From contig CALXDT010000055.1 of assembly GCA_944387125.1 (NCBI GenBank), forward strand, positions 1-58,568: a DNA stretch of 58,568 nt, in the 5' to 3' direction. The translations under genes were made by a program, and so were the position numbers. Numbering within the stretch: the stretch's first letter is position 1; every line of letters starts with the position of its first letter. Source of the DNA: an uncultured Oscillospiraceae bacterium (GTDB lineage: Bacteria; Bacillota; Clostridia; Oscillospirales; Oscillospiraceae). The notes under the pieces were generated by a model. That model searched no databases. It was not told the DNA's origin and saw only the letters and a program-made list of their open reading frames with translations. This document shows positions 31,527 through 39,791 of the stretch, one piece after another.

Positions 31527-31943
31527 GCTGCTCCCCCTTGATAGGCTCGTTAACGAACCGGCCGGCCCGGATTTGCCTGCGCCATCCGGTGCTGCACAAA
31601 TTGGTTGAGAGCCTGAATATCTGTTGAAAGTGAATCATCATTTGTCCGCCCGGAAAAAGCCGTTGGAGCATCCTCCCGCCGCCGGCAGGGGGATGGGGTA
31701 CAGCCGCCAAAAAAAGTGATGATCTTGGTATCTGCCGAATCAGCCGCGCTTCGCGGCATATTCTCCGCCGGTCGGGACAGACCCTTGGATTTCCCCGCAA
31801 AGACGAAGATCCCGGGAAGCTCTGATGAAATCGGCAAGGGCTGAGGACGAGAGATGACGATTGAATCAGAGGTTCTAAGCACCAAACCTGCGCAAAGCGC
31901 GTTCGCCAGGGCTTATGGCGTAGTTCAGCGTACACTACCTTCT
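31527..31943 (-). other. Long leader of the MarR gene
   Basis: About 410 transcribed bases between the promoter at 31944-31972 and the MarR start. It contains a short copy of the dispersed palindrome (31815-31876). A 138-codon open frame covers it but has no ribosome site and a low-complexity composition, so I do not call it a gene. No known riboswitch fold is recognised. Confidence 0.45.
31814..31877. repeat. MITE-like repeat, copy E (ends only)
   Basis: GGGAAGCTCTGATGAAATCGG and CGATTGAATCAGAGGTTCT face each other across about 22 bases. They match the two ends of copies A, B and C, so this is a short form with the inner part lost. Confidence 0.55.
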
Positions 31944-31972
31944 ATTATACGTTCGGAGGGAACAAAAGTCAA
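31944..31972 (-). promoter_or_regulatory. Promoter of the MarR gene
   Basis: Minus strand TTGACT (31967-31972), 17-base spacer, perfect TATAAT (31944-31949), 22 bases after the end of the EFR1 gene. Confidence 0.75.
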
Positions 31973-31993
31973 TGACAATCCGAAACCGGGGAA

Positions 31994-32749
31994 TCAGTAC
32001 TTGCTTAGGTCAAAACCCTTGAATAAATATCGATATTGGCCTTTGGAGAATTCTCCGTACTCAATGGCCTCTGTGGGACACCGGTTCAGGCAGGCCATGC
32101 AGATATAGCAGTCTTCCTTTACCCAAACAGGCTTTCCCTCCCGCATCTGGATCGCGTCTGCGGGGCAGACCTTCGCGCATACACCGCAGGAGATGCACTT
32201 GTCGGCGGTCACATGGTAGGGCGTGGTTTTGAAGTAGGGGGCCTCCAAAAACTTGACGCCCCGTTCCCAGGTGTGCGCCTCCGGGGTTGGACCATAGTAG
32301 ATGTCGAAGCCTGTCTCCCGGTTTTTTACCTTTTCCGCCACCTGTTCAAAGCGGGGGATTGCGGCTTTGAGCTTTTCCATGGCGGTCTCCCGGGTCTCCA
32401 CAATTTTGTCGAACACAGGCATATTGTCGGGCATTTTGATGCCGAAGCCGCCGTCCAGATGGCAGGCGGTCTGGGAGAAGTGTTCCAGGGTGCATCCGGC
32501 GGCATTGCTGAAGGTGGGAATTGCGTAGGTATAGGCCTTACCGCAGGAGACTTTTTTCGCGAAGTCCAGCATCACGGCGGGAGCCACATAGGCGTAGATC
32601 GGGAAGACGAAGCCAACGGAGTCCTGCTCCGAGAACGTATAGGCTTCCGGATCCGCGCCGATGATGTTTACGGCCTGATCGCCCAGACGCTGGGCAAGCA
32701 GACGGGCAATCCCGGCGGAATTGCCGGTTCCAGAAAAGTAAAAAATCAT
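31994..32749 (-). CDS. EFR1-type flavodoxin/ferredoxin protein
   Basis: A 251-residue protein with an N-terminal flavodoxin-like domain (MIFYFSGTGNSAGIARLLAQRLGD, FMN phosphate loop SGTGN at 6-10) and a C-terminal double [4Fe-4S] domain. The cluster motifs are CISCGVCAKVCPADAI near 185-200 and CYICMACLNRCPTEAI near 212-227. Such EFR1 proteins are common in gut Clostridia and presumably move electrons between FMN and iron-sulfur clusters; partners are unknown. It lies 18 bases after the MFS gene, likely the same transcript. Confidence 0.9.
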   Translation of the reverse strand: MIFYFSGTGNSAGIARLLAQRLGDQAVNIIGADPEAYTFSEQDSVGFVFPIYAYVAPAVMLDFAKKVSCGKAYTYAIPTFSNAAGCTLEHFSQTACHLDGGFGIKMPDNMPVFDKIVETRETAMEKLKAAIPRFEQVAEKVKNRETGFDIYYGPTPEAHTWERGVKFLEAPYFKTTPYHVTADKCISCGVCAKVCPADAIQMREGKPVWVKEDCYICMACLNRCPTEAIEYGEFSKGQYRYLFKGFDLSKY

Positions 32750-32767
32750 AGAATCATCCTTACACTG

Positions 32768-34018
32768 TTAATATCGTTCGGTTCCGAAGCGCTGCCTGTA
32801 TTCCTTCTTGGAAAGATGATCGGCGCATACGATCGTCACCACGGCCAGCGCGAACAGACCGGCACAGATCACCCACAGCAGCCGATAGTTTCCAAAGATG
32901 TCGTAGACCGCCGCGCTCAGAGGACTGTCCACAGCGGAGCCGACATAGAGAATCGGCGTCACGATCCCATATACAAAGGCGTATTCCCTGTCGCCGAACA
33001 GTCTGCTGACGACGTAGGTGTCTACCAGCACCTGAACGGAGGCTGTTACGGCGAACAGCACCGCGGGAATGAAAATGGCATATCCCCGGGGGAACAGCAG
33101 CAGACAGAGATAGGACAGAACGGCCAGACTGCCTACCATGATGGTGCCCTTGCTGACGGATGTATGATCGTAAACGATCCCAAGGAAGATTTTGGTAAAA
33201 ATGGCTGTGAACATGACCACGGAATACATATAGGACGCGAAGGAAGCGGAGTTGCCTTCGGAAGTCCAGTAGGCCACCAGCTGCTGCTGGGCAGGTCCGG
33301 TGACACAGCCCAGCAGGAAGATCCCGAGAGCGAAAACCCAAAAGGCTTTTCCGGAAAAGATCTCCTTCCGGGAAAATCCCTGTATTTCCTTGTTGGGATC
33401 CGGCGCGCCTTTTTCCCCATAAGGAAGAAGACCCATTTGCTCCGGGGTTTCGCGAATGATAAACAAAGTGACCGGCACCACAGTGCAGAGAATCAAAATG
33501 CAAATCAGACGGTAAGCGGACTGCCAGCCGTAATTGGCAATGATATTGGAAACCACAGGGGACAGCAGGGAGGATGCGGCGCCGGTGCCCGCGAAGATCA
33601 AGCCGGTGGCGATGCCTTTTTTCTCATGGAACCAGTTGGCGGTGAGCACAGCCATGGGAATCGAACCGTATAAACAGGTGCCGATGCCGGCAAAGGTGCC
33701 GCCCAGGTAAAAGTAATGCACACTGGTGGCGGAGGAATAGCAGAATTCCGCCGCGGCGCCAAAAAGGGCGCCGGTGAGGATCATGACTTTCAGCGGGATT
33801 TTTTTGTGGAGACTGCTTGCCAAAGGCATGCAGATCACGGTGGCGATGGTGCTGAAGGTCTGGTAGACCATGAAAGTGGCTCTGGAAATACCCAGGTCTT
33901 CTGTTACCGGTTCCACGAACAGCGGATTCAGATAGGAGAGCATTCCGGTGGATGCCGCGGCCAGGATCATACAGGCAAACACCACATACCAGCCGTAGAA
34001 TATCTTTTTTTTCTTCAA
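32768..34018 (-). CDS. MFS transporter, OFA-like
   Basis: A 416-residue major facilitator with about twelve hydrophobic segments. The opening KKKIFYGWYVVFACMILAAASTGMLSYLNPLFVEPVTEDLGISRATF is typical of the oxalate/formate antiporter-like branch. Loop 2-3 has PLASSLHKKIPLKVMI, and KEIQGFSRKEIFSGKAFW marks the central loop. No ATG is available near the N-terminus; I use the TTG at 34018, which has AAAGGAAG nine bases upstream. It follows the nucleoside hydrolase by 14 bases. The substrate is unknown; a nucleobase, ribose-derived acid or monocarboxylate are all possible. Confidence 0.8.
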   Translation of the reverse strand: MKKKKIFYGWYVVFACMILAAASTGMLSYLNPLFVEPVTEDLGISRATFMVYQTFSTIATVICMPLASSLHKKIPLKVMILTGALFGAAAEFCYSSATSVHYFYLGGTFAGIGTCLYGSIPMAVLTANWFHEKKGIATGLIFAGTGAASSLLSPVVSNIIANYGWQSAYRLICILILCTVVPVTLFIIRETPEQMGLLPYGEKGAPDPNKEIQGFSRKEIFSGKAFWVFALGIFLLGCVTGPAQQQLVAYWTSEGNSASFASYMYSVVMFTAIFTKIFLGIVYDHTSVSKGTIMVGSLAVLSYLCLLLFPRGYAIFIPAVLFAVTASVQVLVDTYVVSRLFGDREYAFVYGIVTPILYVGSAVDSPLSAAVYDIFGNYRLLWVICAGLFALAVVTIVCADHLSKKEYRQRFGTERY

Positions 34019-34032
34019 ACAGAGCACTTCCT

Positions 34033-35061
34033 TTACTTGCAGGCGCCGGCGGCTTCTACCAGCATGGTTAAGAAACGCTCTGTATCCATATTGTAGACCA
34101 CATCCACATTTTTCGGCAGAGATTCCAGAGCACCCTGGTAGTCGCACACCGTGGCGCCGTCCAGCAGGCTGCCGCCGACGTTGATATCCACGTGCATTTT
34201 CCGCACATCGGTGACCACCGAGGGATCAATGACCCCGGCTACGGCGCAGGCGTCGTGGATGGGAGCGGTGTCGCCCAGGTTCAGCCGGCTCAAGGAGCGG
34301 TTGTGGCTGCTGCGGAAATAGCTCAGAAGATCCGCCACCATATTGCCGGTGTTGTTGCCCAGGGCTCTGAGCCGGTCGATGGTGCTTTGGTTGAACAGAA
34401 CCCGGTATGTTACGTCGTAGCCGTACATCGTGATGGGAATGCCGCTTTCAAAGACGATTTTGGTGGCCTCGGGATCCACAAAGGTATTGAATTCCATAAA
34501 CTGCCGGGTCAGCACAAACTCGCTGGTGCCGCCCATCAGAGAGATCCGCTGGATCTTGGAAAGCAGGTGGGGATACAGCCGGATCAGGAAGCCCAGGTTG
34601 GTCAGCGGGCCGGTGGCGATCAGGGTGATCGGCTCCTGGCTTTCCCGCAGAACCTTTGCCATCATTTCCACGGATCGCAGATCCGCCGGGGTTTTGGGGT
34701 TGCTTTCCGGGAAGTCAAAGCCGTCCATGCCGGTTTTTCCGTGGACAGCCGCGCCGGTGATGCCGGTGGCGGGAGCGGCGGCCTGGGGACGCATTTTTTT
34801 CCGGGAGGCAGCCAAAAGCTCCATCTGTTCCTTATGGCTGCGAACCATGGGATCCTGATACCCCATGGCTACAGGGATCCCGTCCGCACCGATGTAGTGC
34901 AGTACGTTCAGGGCATTCTGGGTGGTATTGGCGATGGTATTGTTGCCTGCCACGGTGGTAACAGCCCGGATGTCCAGCTTTCCGCTGCCGTATGCCAGCA
35001 CCAGAGCCATCATGTCGTCGTGACCGGGGTCACAGTCAATGATTACAGGGATTTTTTTCAT
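34033..35061 (-). CDS. Nucleoside hydrolase (IunH/Rih family)
   Basis: A 342-residue enzyme that cleaves ribonucleosides into base and ribose. The calcium- and ribose-binding motif DCDPGHDD is at residues 9-16 and VTTVAGNNTIANTTQNAL follows. LIATGPLTNLGFLIRLYPHL and FMEFNTFVDPEATKIVFESGIPITMYGYDVTYRVLF complete the active site, and HDACAVAGVIDPSV carries the C-terminal Asp. Substrate preference is not decided by sequence. It sits between the nucleoside permease and the MFS gene; ribokinase at the head of the cluster would phosphorylate the ribose released. Confidence 0.92.
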   Translation of the reverse strand: MKKIPVIIDCDPGHDDMMALVLAYGSGKLDIRAVTTVAGNNTIANTTQNALNVLHYIGADGIPVAMGYQDPMVRSHKEQMELLAASRKKMRPQAAAPATGITGAAVHGKTGMDGFDFPESNPKTPADLRSVEMMAKVLRESQEPITLIATGPLTNLGFLIRLYPHLLSKIQRISLMGGTSEFVLTRQFMEFNTFVDPEATKIVFESGIPITMYGYDVTYRVLFNQSTIDRLRALGNNTGNMVADLLSYFRSSHNRSLSRLNLGDTAPIHDACAVAGVIDPSVVTDVRKMHVDINVGGSLLDGATVCDYQGALESLPKNVDVVYNMDTERFLTMLVEAAGACK

Positions 35062-35076
35062 AGAGACTCCTTTCCA

Positions 35077-36003
35077 TCAGAGGGCAGCGCTTTTCTTCCG
35101 CGCCTGGTGCTTCCGGTTCATGGAATACAGAATCAGGCCGATGACGGTGGTGACGTAGGGGATCATCTGGATAAATTCCGCCGGAATGCTCAGCACCTGC
35201 AAAGAGCTGGACAGAGCGTCGGCGATACCGAACAGGAAGCTGGCCAGGAAGGTGCCTACAGGCGTAGCGTTGCCCAGATTTTGGGCGGCCAGGGCGATAT
35301 AGCCGCGCCCGGCAGCCATATCCCGGGCGAACCAGGAGACATAGCCCATGGACATGAAGGCGCCGCCCAGACCGCACATGATGCCGGTAATCATCAGGGC
35401 GATGAAACGGGTCTTCACCACGCTGATGCCCACGGATTCCGCCGCGTCGGGATTCTCGCCCACGGAGCGGATCCGAAGACCCAGGGGACTTTTGTTGATG
35501 AGGATATAGACGAAGACCACAGAGATCAGAGCCAGGTAGGTCAGCAGGTTATGGCCGGAAAGGATCTCACCGAGGATGGGAATGTCTTTGATCAGGGGCA
35601 GCTCAATGCTGGGAACCACCAGGCTGTTCATGGAGGTGGAAACGCCCTTGTCGCCGCAAAGGATATACAACAGGAATACCGTTCCGCCGGAGGCCATCAG
35701 GTTTAAGGCGATACCGGTCAGAATCAGATCGGACTTCAGCTTCAGAACAAAGTAGGCGAATACCAGCGACAGGAGCAGGCTGGCCACCACGGCGCACAGA
35801 ACGCCCAGGAACGCGCTTTGGGAATAGGCAGAGCCGATGACGCCGAACAAAGCGCCGATCAGCATCATGCCTTCCAGGCTGATGTTCATGATCCCCGCCC
35901 GGCGGCTGATCATGGCGCCCAGAGCGGTAAAGAGAATGGGCGTGGTGACGCGGAACACCATAAAGGCAAAGTCTGTGGTGAAAATAATGTCAAATGCGTT
36001 CAT
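35077..36003 (-). CDS. Nucleoside ABC transporter permease (NupQ-like)
   Basis: A 308-residue inner-membrane permease of the BMP-associated nucleoside/simple sugar type. Family segments are TTPILFTALGAMISRRAGIMNISLEGMMLIGA, FAYFVLKLKSDLILTGIALNLMASGGTVFLLY, SPLGLRIRSVGENPDAAESVGI and MCGLGGAFMSMGYVSWFARDMAAGRGYIALAA. Complete in itself. It starts one base after the second, truncated permease. Its ATPase and the rest of the system are lost in the deletion described at 36430-36445. Confidence 0.9.
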   Translation of the reverse strand: MNAFDIIFTTDFAFMVFRVTTPILFTALGAMISRRAGIMNISLEGMMLIGALFGVIGSAYSQSAFLGVLCAVVASLLLSLVFAYFVLKLKSDLILTGIALNLMASGGTVFLLYILCGDKGVSTSMNSLVVPSIELPLIKDIPILGEILSGHNLLTYLALISVVFVYILINKSPLGLRIRSVGENPDAAESVGISVVKTRFIALMITGIMCGLGGAFMSMGYVSWFARDMAAGRGYIALAAQNLGNATPVGTFLASFLFGIADALSSSLQVLSIPAEFIQMIPYVTTVIGLILYSMNRKHQARKKSAAL

Positions 36004-36447
36004 TTATTTGCCCTCCCTTTCCAGCTCACGCACAGATGCTTTTACGATCTGCTTGTGGCGAATCTTAGACAGGAACATTTGCGCGCCTACCAGCATAATG
36101 ATCAGGGCCTGGATGATGCTGACGATCTCCGAAGGGACGTCGCTGGTTCTGGAGATGACATCGGCGCCTACGCGGACATAGGCCAGGAACAGCGCCGCCA
36201 CGGGCACCAACGCGGGGTTTCTGTGGGCAATGGCCGCAACCATGATGCCGTCAAAGCCGGTGGAGGGGGCGGCAGCCCATTCAAACCGGGTGTACATACC
36301 CAGGACTTCCGTTGCGCCGCCGATGCCGGCGATAAAACCGCCCAGCATCTGAGAGAACAGCAGGGTGCTGGTGACGCCCATGCCGGAGTAAATGGCGAAC
36401 TTGCCGTTAAAGCCCATCATGCGGATCTGATAGCCATATCCTTGGCC
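36004..36447 (-). pseudogene. C-terminal fragment of a second nucleoside ABC permease (NupP-like)
   Basis: The readable frame GYGYQIRMMGFNGKFAIYSGMGVTSTLLFSQMLGGFIAGIGGATEVLGMY is the last part of a BMP-type permease. Such proteins are usually about 350 residues; only about 145 remain. The frame runs upstream without a start, directly into the BMP lipoprotein gene in another frame. Translation could only begin at internal ATGs (36420), giving 138 residues. It is the downstream side of a deletion junction, not a normal gene. Confidence 0.8.
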
Positions 36448-37115
36448 TTGGCGGCGTCAACGGCTCCGATATAGGCGCTGTTGATTTTAATGTCAGGGTT
36501 GACATACTGGCAGCCTTCAATGAAGCCAACCATAAAGTCGTTGATAACGGCCATGTCCATCAGGAGCACGTTGCCTACGATGGCATCGTCGTTCAGATCC
36601 TCCAGCGCTCCGCTGGTGGTCATGCCTGCCGCCACCACGCCGGCCAGGAAGCTGGCTTCGTTCTGCAGGAAGGTGTTGCAGTAGACGTTTTCAAAGGTGC
36701 CGTTGTCGTAGTTGACGGCGGCGTCAAACAGGTAGAACTTCTGCTCGGGATATTCCTTGGACACATTTTCCAGCACTTCCCGCATGGCGTTGCCGGAGGC
36801 GATGATCAGGTCGTATTCCCCGGTGTCGGCCAGATCCAGCAGGGTAGGCTCATATCTGGTCTTATCGCTGCTGGGGATCTCCACAACCTGGGAGGTCACG
36901 CCGAATTCTTCCGCAGCCATGTCAACACCGGCTTTGGCGCTGTCGTTGAAGCCTTTGTCGCCCAGAGAACCGGCTACCACAAGCGCTACATTCAGGGGCT
37001 TTCCTTCGGTGGTTTCCCCATTGCCGCCGCTGCTGTCGTCTGCGCTGCTGCCGCATCCTGCAAACATGCCGATGAGCAGGACGCATACAAGGATCAGGGA
37101 CATTGCTTTTTTCAT
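36417..37115 (-). pseudogene. Truncated BMP family nucleoside-binding lipoprotein
   Basis: The N-terminal 230 residues of a BMP (Med/PnrA) lipoprotein. It has a signal peptide with lipobox FAGC (MSLILVCVLLIGMFAGCGSS), KPLNVALVVAGSLGDKGFNDSAKAGVDMAAEEFG, YDLIIASGNAMREVLENV, and NEASFLAGVVAAGM. It breaks off at AYIGAVDAAKAKDMAI, where the family continues for about 120 more residues. Family members bind nucleosides and feed the NupOPQ-type permease. GGAGG precedes the ATG. The chain ends by running into the permease remnant in a different frame. Confidence 0.85.
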
Positions 37116-37202
37116 GGTAAGTTTCCTCCATTTCTTTTTCTGTGGCCGGATTTGTCTGACGCGGCCGCAAAATTATAACGGCTTATGCCGCTAACGACAG
37201 GA

Positions 37203-38102
37203 TCACTGCTGCTTTGCAAAGGCGGCCAGCTCTTCCAGAGAGGGAATGCTGGGCGCCGCGCCCTTGCGGCTGACGGAGATGGCGCTGGCCATGCTGGCTC
37301 GCTCCAGGCAGGTCTCCACCGGCAGTCCCTCCGCGATGCCCGCCAGGAAGTAACCGCAGAAGGTATCCCCGGCCGCGGTAGTGTCCACAGCCTTTACCCG
37401 GTAGATTCCGTGGGAGAGGACTTGACTGCCCTGACGGAAAACCACGCCGTCCTCACCGACTGTCAATACAATGGCTGCATTGGGATAAGCCCTGGCCATG
37501 GCATCCAGAACCGCCCATTTGTCCGCGCAGTACTCAGCCCCCGCCAGATATGCCCCCTCAATTTCATTGACCAGGAAATAATCCACCAATTCCAGAGGAT
37601 ATTCCAGGAGCTTCTGGTCGATGGGGGAGGCGTTGAAGGCGATTTTCAGCCCCCGCTGCTTTCCCTCGGCCATGGCATAGTCCACGTTGCTGATTTCGTT
37701 CTGGAGAAGGAGGAGGTCTCCCTCAGAAAAGTTGTTCAGCAGCTGGCGGATATAGTCCTTCCGGATCTCGCCGTTTGCTCCCGGGGAAATGATAATGCAG
37801 TTCTTTCCCTCCGGGGTCAGCTGGATAATGGCGTGGCCGGTTGCGGTATCCAGGGTTTGCAGATACTGGGTGCGGACACCGGCTTCCTCTAACTGGGTGC
37901 GGAGCGCCCCGCCGTCCGTTCCGACGGCGCCAGCGTGATAGACCTGGGCACCGGCTTTTGCCAGCGCAATCGACTGATTCAGACCTTTGCCGCCGCTGAA
38001 TACCTCCATCCTGGTGCTGGAGATGGTTTCTCCCGAAGTTACAAAATGCGCTACGCTGTATACTTTATCGATGTTCAAAGATCCCAAATTCAGAATTTTC
38101 AT
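37203..38102 (-). CDS. rbsK: Ribokinase (PfkB family)
   Basis: A 299-residue sugar kinase. NLGSLNIDKVYSVAHFVTSGETISS and FSGGKGLNQSIALAKAGAQVYHAGAVGTDGG form the substrate-binding N-terminal region (GGKGxNQ motif). VVDYFLVNEIEGAYLAG, VLTVGEDGVVF and VDTTAAGDTFCGYFLAGIAEG follow, the last carrying the catalytic Asp of the PfkB signature 2. Likely phosphorylates ribose from the nucleoside hydrolase. GGGAGGG precedes the ATG. First gene of the cluster, with its own promoter and operator-like site; 87 bases separate it from the BMP gene. Confidence 0.9.
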   Translation of the reverse strand: MKILNLGSLNIDKVYSVAHFVTSGETISSTRMEVFSGGKGLNQSIALAKAGAQVYHAGAVGTDGGALRTQLEEAGVRTQYLQTLDTATGHAIIQLTPEGKNCIIISPGANGEIRKDYIRQLLNNFSEGDLLLLQNEISNVDYAMAEGKQRGLKIAFNASPIDQKLLEYPLELVDYFLVNEIEGAYLAGAEYCADKWAVLDAMARAYPNAAIVLTVGEDGVVFRQGSQVLSHGIYRVKAVDTTAAGDTFCGYFLAGIAEGLPVETCLERASMASAISVSRKGAAPSIPSLEELAAFAKQQ

Positions 38103-38141
38103 AGGTTCCCTCCCAACTCAAAAAAGTTCAAGTGCGAAACA

Positions 38142-38198
38142 GTTTAAGAGTTAAACTAATTACAAGATAAACATACAGAGTTTTGCACAGTTTGTCAA
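38142..38198 (-). promoter_or_regulatory. rbsK promoter with operator-like palindrome
   Basis: Minus strand TTGACA (38193-38198), 17-base spacer, TATGTT (38170-38175). Just downstream of the expected start lies the palindrome GTTTAA-N3-TTAAAC (38142-38156), a probable repressor site in the untranslated leader. The rest of the gap (38199-38425) is AT-rich then GC-rich, and I see no gene in it. Confidence 0.6.
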
Positions 38199-38425
38199 TA
38201 CAGAATTTAACAGAATACAACAATTTGTACAAACCAACAAGCTGGAAGTTCATAATTTGTGCATATCGTCCTGATGCTCCCCGGACGGCATAGAACCCCC
38301 CGGCAAGCAAAAGACCGGGTATTTGCGGAAAGACGGCCTGAACCGTTCTGCTGACGGGCGGAAAAAAGAAAACCACCCCTGATCCGGAGACGGCCGGCTT
38401 GCCGACCGCAATTGATCAAGGGAGG

Positions 38426-39043
38426 TTATCCGAAATGAACCAAAGAGGAGGAAAGGGGAATCAGAGGGAAAATGATATCCGATAAAAACGGCTGCAGCAG
38501 GAACATCACCCCGAAGGCGATGCCGCAAACCAGGTAAACTTCTCTGGTTTTTTCCTGGGCGGGCACCTGGGGCTGAAAGCGTGCCACCGGATAGCCGAGA
38601 CACCAGCCAACCAGCGTTCCCGTGGTATTGGTCATCAGGTCATTGATATCGGTAGCCCGGAAGGTAAAGATCTGCAAAACTTCGATCAGCAGTGAAAGCC
38701 CCAGGCCAAACAGCAGCGTCCAATGAAGTTTCCGGAAACGGAGCCACAGAATTGGAAGCAGGAAACCCAAGGGAATAAACAACAGCACATTTAAAAGACT
38801 GTTTTTATAGTCGGAGAACATATAGGCAAAGGGGATGAGGTTGATACGCAGATCAAAGCGGATATAGCGAATATCCGGCAGCCCCACCACCGCGTAAACG
38901 CCGGACAGATAAACCGCAAAGAAAAAATACAGGACTGTCCGTTTGGTGTTATGAAAGTATTTACAATCCAGCACTCGGAACAGGGGAATCAGCACGATGG
39001 ACGCGATGGCGGCATCCAGAAGCATATAGATAACTCTATTCAT
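38426..39043 (-). CDS. VanZ family membrane protein
   Basis: A 205-residue protein with five hydrophobic segments and the VanZ pattern. VYLSGVYAVVGLPDIRYIRFDLRINLIPF is followed by NSLLNVLLFIPLGFLLPILWLRFRKLHWTLLFGLGLSLLIEVLQIFTFRATDINDLMTNTTGTLVGW. The motifs NxxLFxPxGFxLP and E-x-Q, then DINDLxxNTxGxxxG, are diagnostic. VanZ proteins are linked to low-level glycopeptide resistance in one operon, but most are of unknown role. It follows the phospholipase-like gene by 15 bases. Confidence 0.88.
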   Translation of the reverse strand: MNRVIYMLLDAAIASIVLIPLFRVLDCKYFHNTKRTVLYFFFAVYLSGVYAVVGLPDIRYIRFDLRINLIPFAYMFSDYKNSLLNVLLFIPLGFLLPILWLRFRKLHWTLLFGLGLSLLIEVLQIFTFRATDINDLMTNTTGTLVGWCLGYPVARFQPQVPAQEKTREVYLVCGIAFGVMFLLQPFLSDIIFPLIPLSSSLVHFG

Positions 39044-39058
39044 GAAGTCAGGCTCCCA

Positions 39059-39610
39059 TTACAAAATGGGCTTGGCAAACAGAACAGCCAGCACACAGCA
39101 GCAGGCGGACAAAACAAAGCGGGTGTCGGTGTAGATGTTGGTGGGCTGGGTCTTGTACTCCCGCCGATAGCTGTAAATGGCATCCATGACAGAATAGGCG
39201 GCCTCAGGATCGACGCTGGGATCCTCCTGCATGTAGCTTAAGAAATGATCCTGCATAGCCGCTTCGTATTCCCGGTGATCGTTCAGATTGCTGCTGAAGG
39301 TATCGTTGTGGGCAGAGGTGAAGGCGTCGGCGGTATAGTGGATCAGCTTTCCCAGGGTATAGTAATCCAAAATGTTCATCTTGCTGCGGTTTTCCAGACG
39401 CTGAGAAACACGGCGCATAAAACCGCGGGCATTCTTATAATTGTGCCCCCGAAGCCATTGGTAACGGAGGGAACCTTTCAGGTAAGTAGCGGGGTTTCTG
39501 TCCGGTTCGATACAACCGAGCAGGAATGCTCGCTTATGACGCTCCGGCTGATTGCTCATGTAATGCTGCACCAGGTACTGTCCGAGGCATTGGTGGCTTT
39601 TTCCGCGCAT
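39059..39610 (-). CDS. Zinc-dependent phospholipase C-like protein
   Basis: A 183-residue protein with the metal-binding pattern of the zinc-dependent phospholipase C/S1-P1 nuclease fold: KSHQCLGQYLVQHY, GCIEPDRNPATYLKGS, RGHNYKNARGFM, LGKLIHYTADAFTSAHND. The His and Asp residues that bind zinc are visible (His17, D-R-N, GHN, HYTADAFTSAHN). A hydrophobic C-terminal stretch (FVLSACCCVLAVLFA) may anchor it to the membrane. There is no signal peptide, so it is probably cytosolic-face. Co-transcribed with the VanZ gene. Confidence 0.8.
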   Translation of the reverse strand: MRGKSHQCLGQYLVQHYMSNQPERHKRAFLLGCIEPDRNPATYLKGSLRYQWLRGHNYKNARGFMRRVSQRLENRSKMNILDYYTLGKLIHYTADAFTSAHNDTFSSNLNDHREYEAAMQDHFLSYMQEDPSVDPEAAYSVMDAIYSYRREYKTQPTNIYTDTRFVLSACCCVLAVLFAKPIL

Positions 39611-39751
39611 GAACTCGCTCCTTTATCAAATTTCATTATTGCCTCCGAATTATAACACAAATCCGCCGGAAATGTGTGAACAATCCGAAAAATCGGAAAT
39701 ACGCATAAGGTTTTCAGAATATCGGGGAAGACAATTTGTAAAAAGCAACAA

Positions 39752-39784
39752 ACCGCGCCCCGGGACAATGCCCCAGGGCGCGGC
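39752..39784 (-). terminator. Terminator after the kinase gene
   Basis: CCGCGCCC and GGGCGCGG form the base of a stem with inner GGGAC/GCCCC pairs; the minus strand continues GTTTGTTGCTTTTT. Confidence 0.75.
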
Positions 39785-39791
39785 AAAAGGG

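Noticed and set aside
31519-31935. 138-codon frame upstream of the MarR gene
   Set aside because: Lies in the transcribed leader over a repeat, no ribosome site, composition unlike real genes.
38434-38484. 16-codon plus-strand frame with a good GGGAGG site
   Set aside because: Lies inside the 3' end of the VanZ gene on the other strand, and nothing supports its expression.
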